Below, piece by piece: positions 62,748 to 64,000 of a stretch of 64,000 nucleotides of DNA. The notes beneath the pieces are model-generated. The model did no database searches and was not told the DNA's origin. It worked only from the letters and a program-made list of their open reading frames with translations. The stretch comes from Vulcanisaeta thermophila. GTDB taxonomy: Archaea; Thermoproteota; Thermoprotei; Thermoproteales; Thermocladiaceae. Numbering within the stretch: the first letter of the stretch is position 1; every line of letters starts with the position of its first letter. The DNA lies in assembly GCF_001748385.1 (NCBI RefSeq), contig NZ_BCLI01000001.1:475177-539176 (forward strand), read 5' to 3'. The position numbers and the translations under genes are program-made.

Positions 62748-63500
62748 ATGAGTACGAATAAAATAAGGGGTAAACTCACAGTTGAAAACCTATGGTCCAT
62801 GCCCGGTAACACACCACTCTTCGCCAAATTACCCCAGTACTTTCCCGACGCTGAGGTTCTCCAGGTGTTCTTTGAGGCGGATCCGGACGGCGCCGCTGAG
62901 ATTGTTCCCTCGGATCTAGAAATACCGGTACCCACTGAGGCAATTATTACATTCTTTAAATTCCCGTTTAGCACCTTAGGCCCATACAATGAATTCGCTG
63001 TGGACATTAAGGTACTGCTTGATGGTCAGGAGAAGTACTACACGGCATATAATTATGTTAATAGTGATGTGGGATTAGCGGCGGGCCGTGAGATCTGGGG
63101 CGTTCCGAAGAAATTCGCGGTATTGGACATAAGGAGGAGCTTTGACTTGGTTTATGGATTTCTCGAGAGACCCGAGGGGTTGAGGTTAGTCACAGCGGTT
63201 ATTAGGCCCGAGGAGCCAGCTAAAATTGAGCCGCTGCCAATAACGAGGCTTGCACTTAAAGTGATACCACCTGCGGGTGATGGTGCTGAACCACTCATAC
63301 AACTGGTAGATAGGTATAGGCATAGGTTAACACCAAAGAGTGTATGGACAGGCCCCTGCACGCTGACGTTTAATAACAGAAGCGATATAGACCCACTATA
63401 CAGGTTGGGACCAAGGAGAATTATCAGGTGTGTCTACGGTACATTTGATTACATACTTGATTTCGGAAAAGTCGTTAAGAACTACAGCAGGAGCAAATAA
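62748..63500 (+). CDS. Acetoacetate decarboxylase family protein
   Basis: 250 aa. GREIWGVPKKFAVLDI carries the Schiff-base Lys (K121 or K122) as in ADC (EVWGYPKK); FEADPDGAAEIVPSDLEIP and YNEFAV are also typical. May decarboxylate acetoacetate or be one of the ADC-like lyases and aldolases. Own promoter region in the 244 bp gap upstream. Confidence 0.82.
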   Translation: MSTNKIRGKLTVENLWSMPGNTPLFAKLPQYFPDAEVLQVFFEADPDGAAEIVPSDLEIPVPTEAIITFFKFPFSTLGPYNEFAVDIKVLLDGQEKYYTAYNYVNSDVGLAAGREIWGVPKKFAVLDIRRSFDLVYGFLERPEGLRLVTAVIRPEEPAKIEPLPITRLALKVIPPAGDGAEPLIQLVDRYRHRLTPKSVWTGPCTLTFNNRSDIDPLYRLGPRRIIRCVYGTFDYILDFGKVVKNYSRSK

Positions 63501-63695
63501 TTGATTTAATATTTTTCAATTTAAAATCCATCATGCACGCTCATTAATTTCCCCCTTTATCATAAATAAACCATGCAATAGCTAAATCCTCTAGCACGCT
63601 TCCTTATAGGCATTAACAACGAGCTATCAAATCCCCTGGATTCTATTTATGATTCAAATTATTTTGAATGGCGTTACTTTTGAGTTGATTGGGAA

Positions 63696-64000
63696 TTATA
63701 CGCACGCGTTCTTTAGGGTTTCTTCGCATTTCTTGGTTACGTCCCTGGGTATTCTTGGTATTGCGTTGGCGAGTACCTTCCTTGCCAGGTCAAGCTTCTC
63801 CGTCATGACCTTCTCCACGAGTTCCGCCGTCACTGGTTGGTGTGGTACCCATATGTCGTAGTCGGTTATTAGGGCTAGTAGTGAGTAGCACATGCCCAGT
63901 TCCCTGGCCAGGTTTATCTCGGGTACCAACGTCATGCCTATTATGTCGCATCCATACACATCCCTCCAAACCCTGGACTCTGCCTTTGTGGAGAATCTGG
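63696..64000 (-). CDS. mtnP: S-methyl-5'-thioadenosine phosphorylase, 5' end cut by window
   Basis: The minus strand continues from the window edge as [28 protein letters not shown], the phosphorylase family 2 signature with the purine-binding region, to a stop at 63696. Recycles methylthioadenosine. About 100 aa of the C-terminal part are visible. Confidence 0.88.
   Translation of the reverse strand, partial: RFSTKAESRVWRDVYGCDIIGMTLVPEINLARELGMCYSLLALITDYDIWVPHQPVTAELVEKVMTEKLDLARKVLANAIPRIPRDVTKKCEETLKNACV

Noticed and set aside
1-64000. CRISPR arrays, insertion sequences, phage genes, replication origin
   Set aside because: No regularly spaced repeats, transposase, integrase, inverted-repeat pairs or Orc1/Cdc6 gene were seen while reading.

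Overview
The window looks like chromosomal DNA of a hyperthermophilic crenarchaeon of the Thermoproteales, most like the Vulcanisaeta/Caldivirga group (inference). Evidence: a Cren7 chromatin protein, a tRNA-Val gene interrupted by two introns, archaeal ribosomal proteins (eS1/S3Ae, uS15, uL14), KEOPS subunits Pcc1 and Bud32, a type II GAPDH, a tetraether-lipid-synthase-like radical SAM enzyme, and a TATA box about 26-28 nt before the start codon of very many genes, which implies mostly leaderless mRNAs. GTG and TTG starts are common.

Layout. 1-4.9 kb: DUF3782 coiled-coil protein (cut by the window edge), LutB-like Fe-S protein, AIR-synthase-related protein, threonine ammonia-lyase, a methyltransferase. 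4.9-12.5 kb: alpha-glucan island (GH13 enzyme, sugar ABC binding protein and two permeases, secreted GH57 enzyme; no ATPase). 12.7-16.1 kb: sulfur-transfer block (frameshifted NifX-like gene, a 61-aa Cys protein, a SelD-like protein fused to acylphosphatase, TusA, DsrE-like). 16.1-19.3 kb: copper regulator, chaperone and Cu+ ATPase. 19.3-20.9 kb: two head-to-head HEPN/nucleotidyltransferase toxin-antitoxin modules, one antitoxin frameshifted, followed by a decayed non-coding stretch. 21.5-24.1 kb: AbrB, T2SF-like, cupin, thiamine-binding and YkgJ proteins. 24.3-28.7 kb: 2-oxoacid:ferredoxin oxidoreductase (gamma-delta-alpha-beta) and SerRS. 28.7-39.1 kb: TrmB regulator, Tes, a Pcc1/eS1 cluster, KH protein, pgk-gap, M42 peptidase, UPF0179, S15, Bud32. 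39.2-42.8 kb: EtfB-EtfA and an EtfD-like membrane Fe-S protein. 42.9-47.6 kb: L14, unknown genes, MoeA, Cas4-like nuclease, RidA.

47.6-58.5 kb is accessory and partly decayed: SDH-type serine protease, remnant of an MFS gene, a drug-type MFS transporter, tRNA-Val with introns, Cren7, a wrecked molybdopterin oxidoreductase gene whose Fe-S cysteines have changed, two transporters with a MobA-like transferase, then an AT-rich operon of a 100-aa very hydrophobic peptide, an M48 membrane metalloprotease and a small membrane protein, and a multiply frameshifted GH12 glucanase gene. 58.5-64 kb returns to housekeeping and central metabolism: eIF2B-like protein, DUF89 protein, GltD-like oxidoreductase, FAH-family protein, acetoacetate-decarboxylase-like protein and the end of MTA phosphorylase.

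The best candidates for something undescribed are the peptide/M48/membrane-protein operon (55.4-57.3 kb) and the SelD-like-acylphosphatase/TusA/DsrE block (13.3-16.0 kb). All functional calls come from reading motifs by eye; no database search was run.
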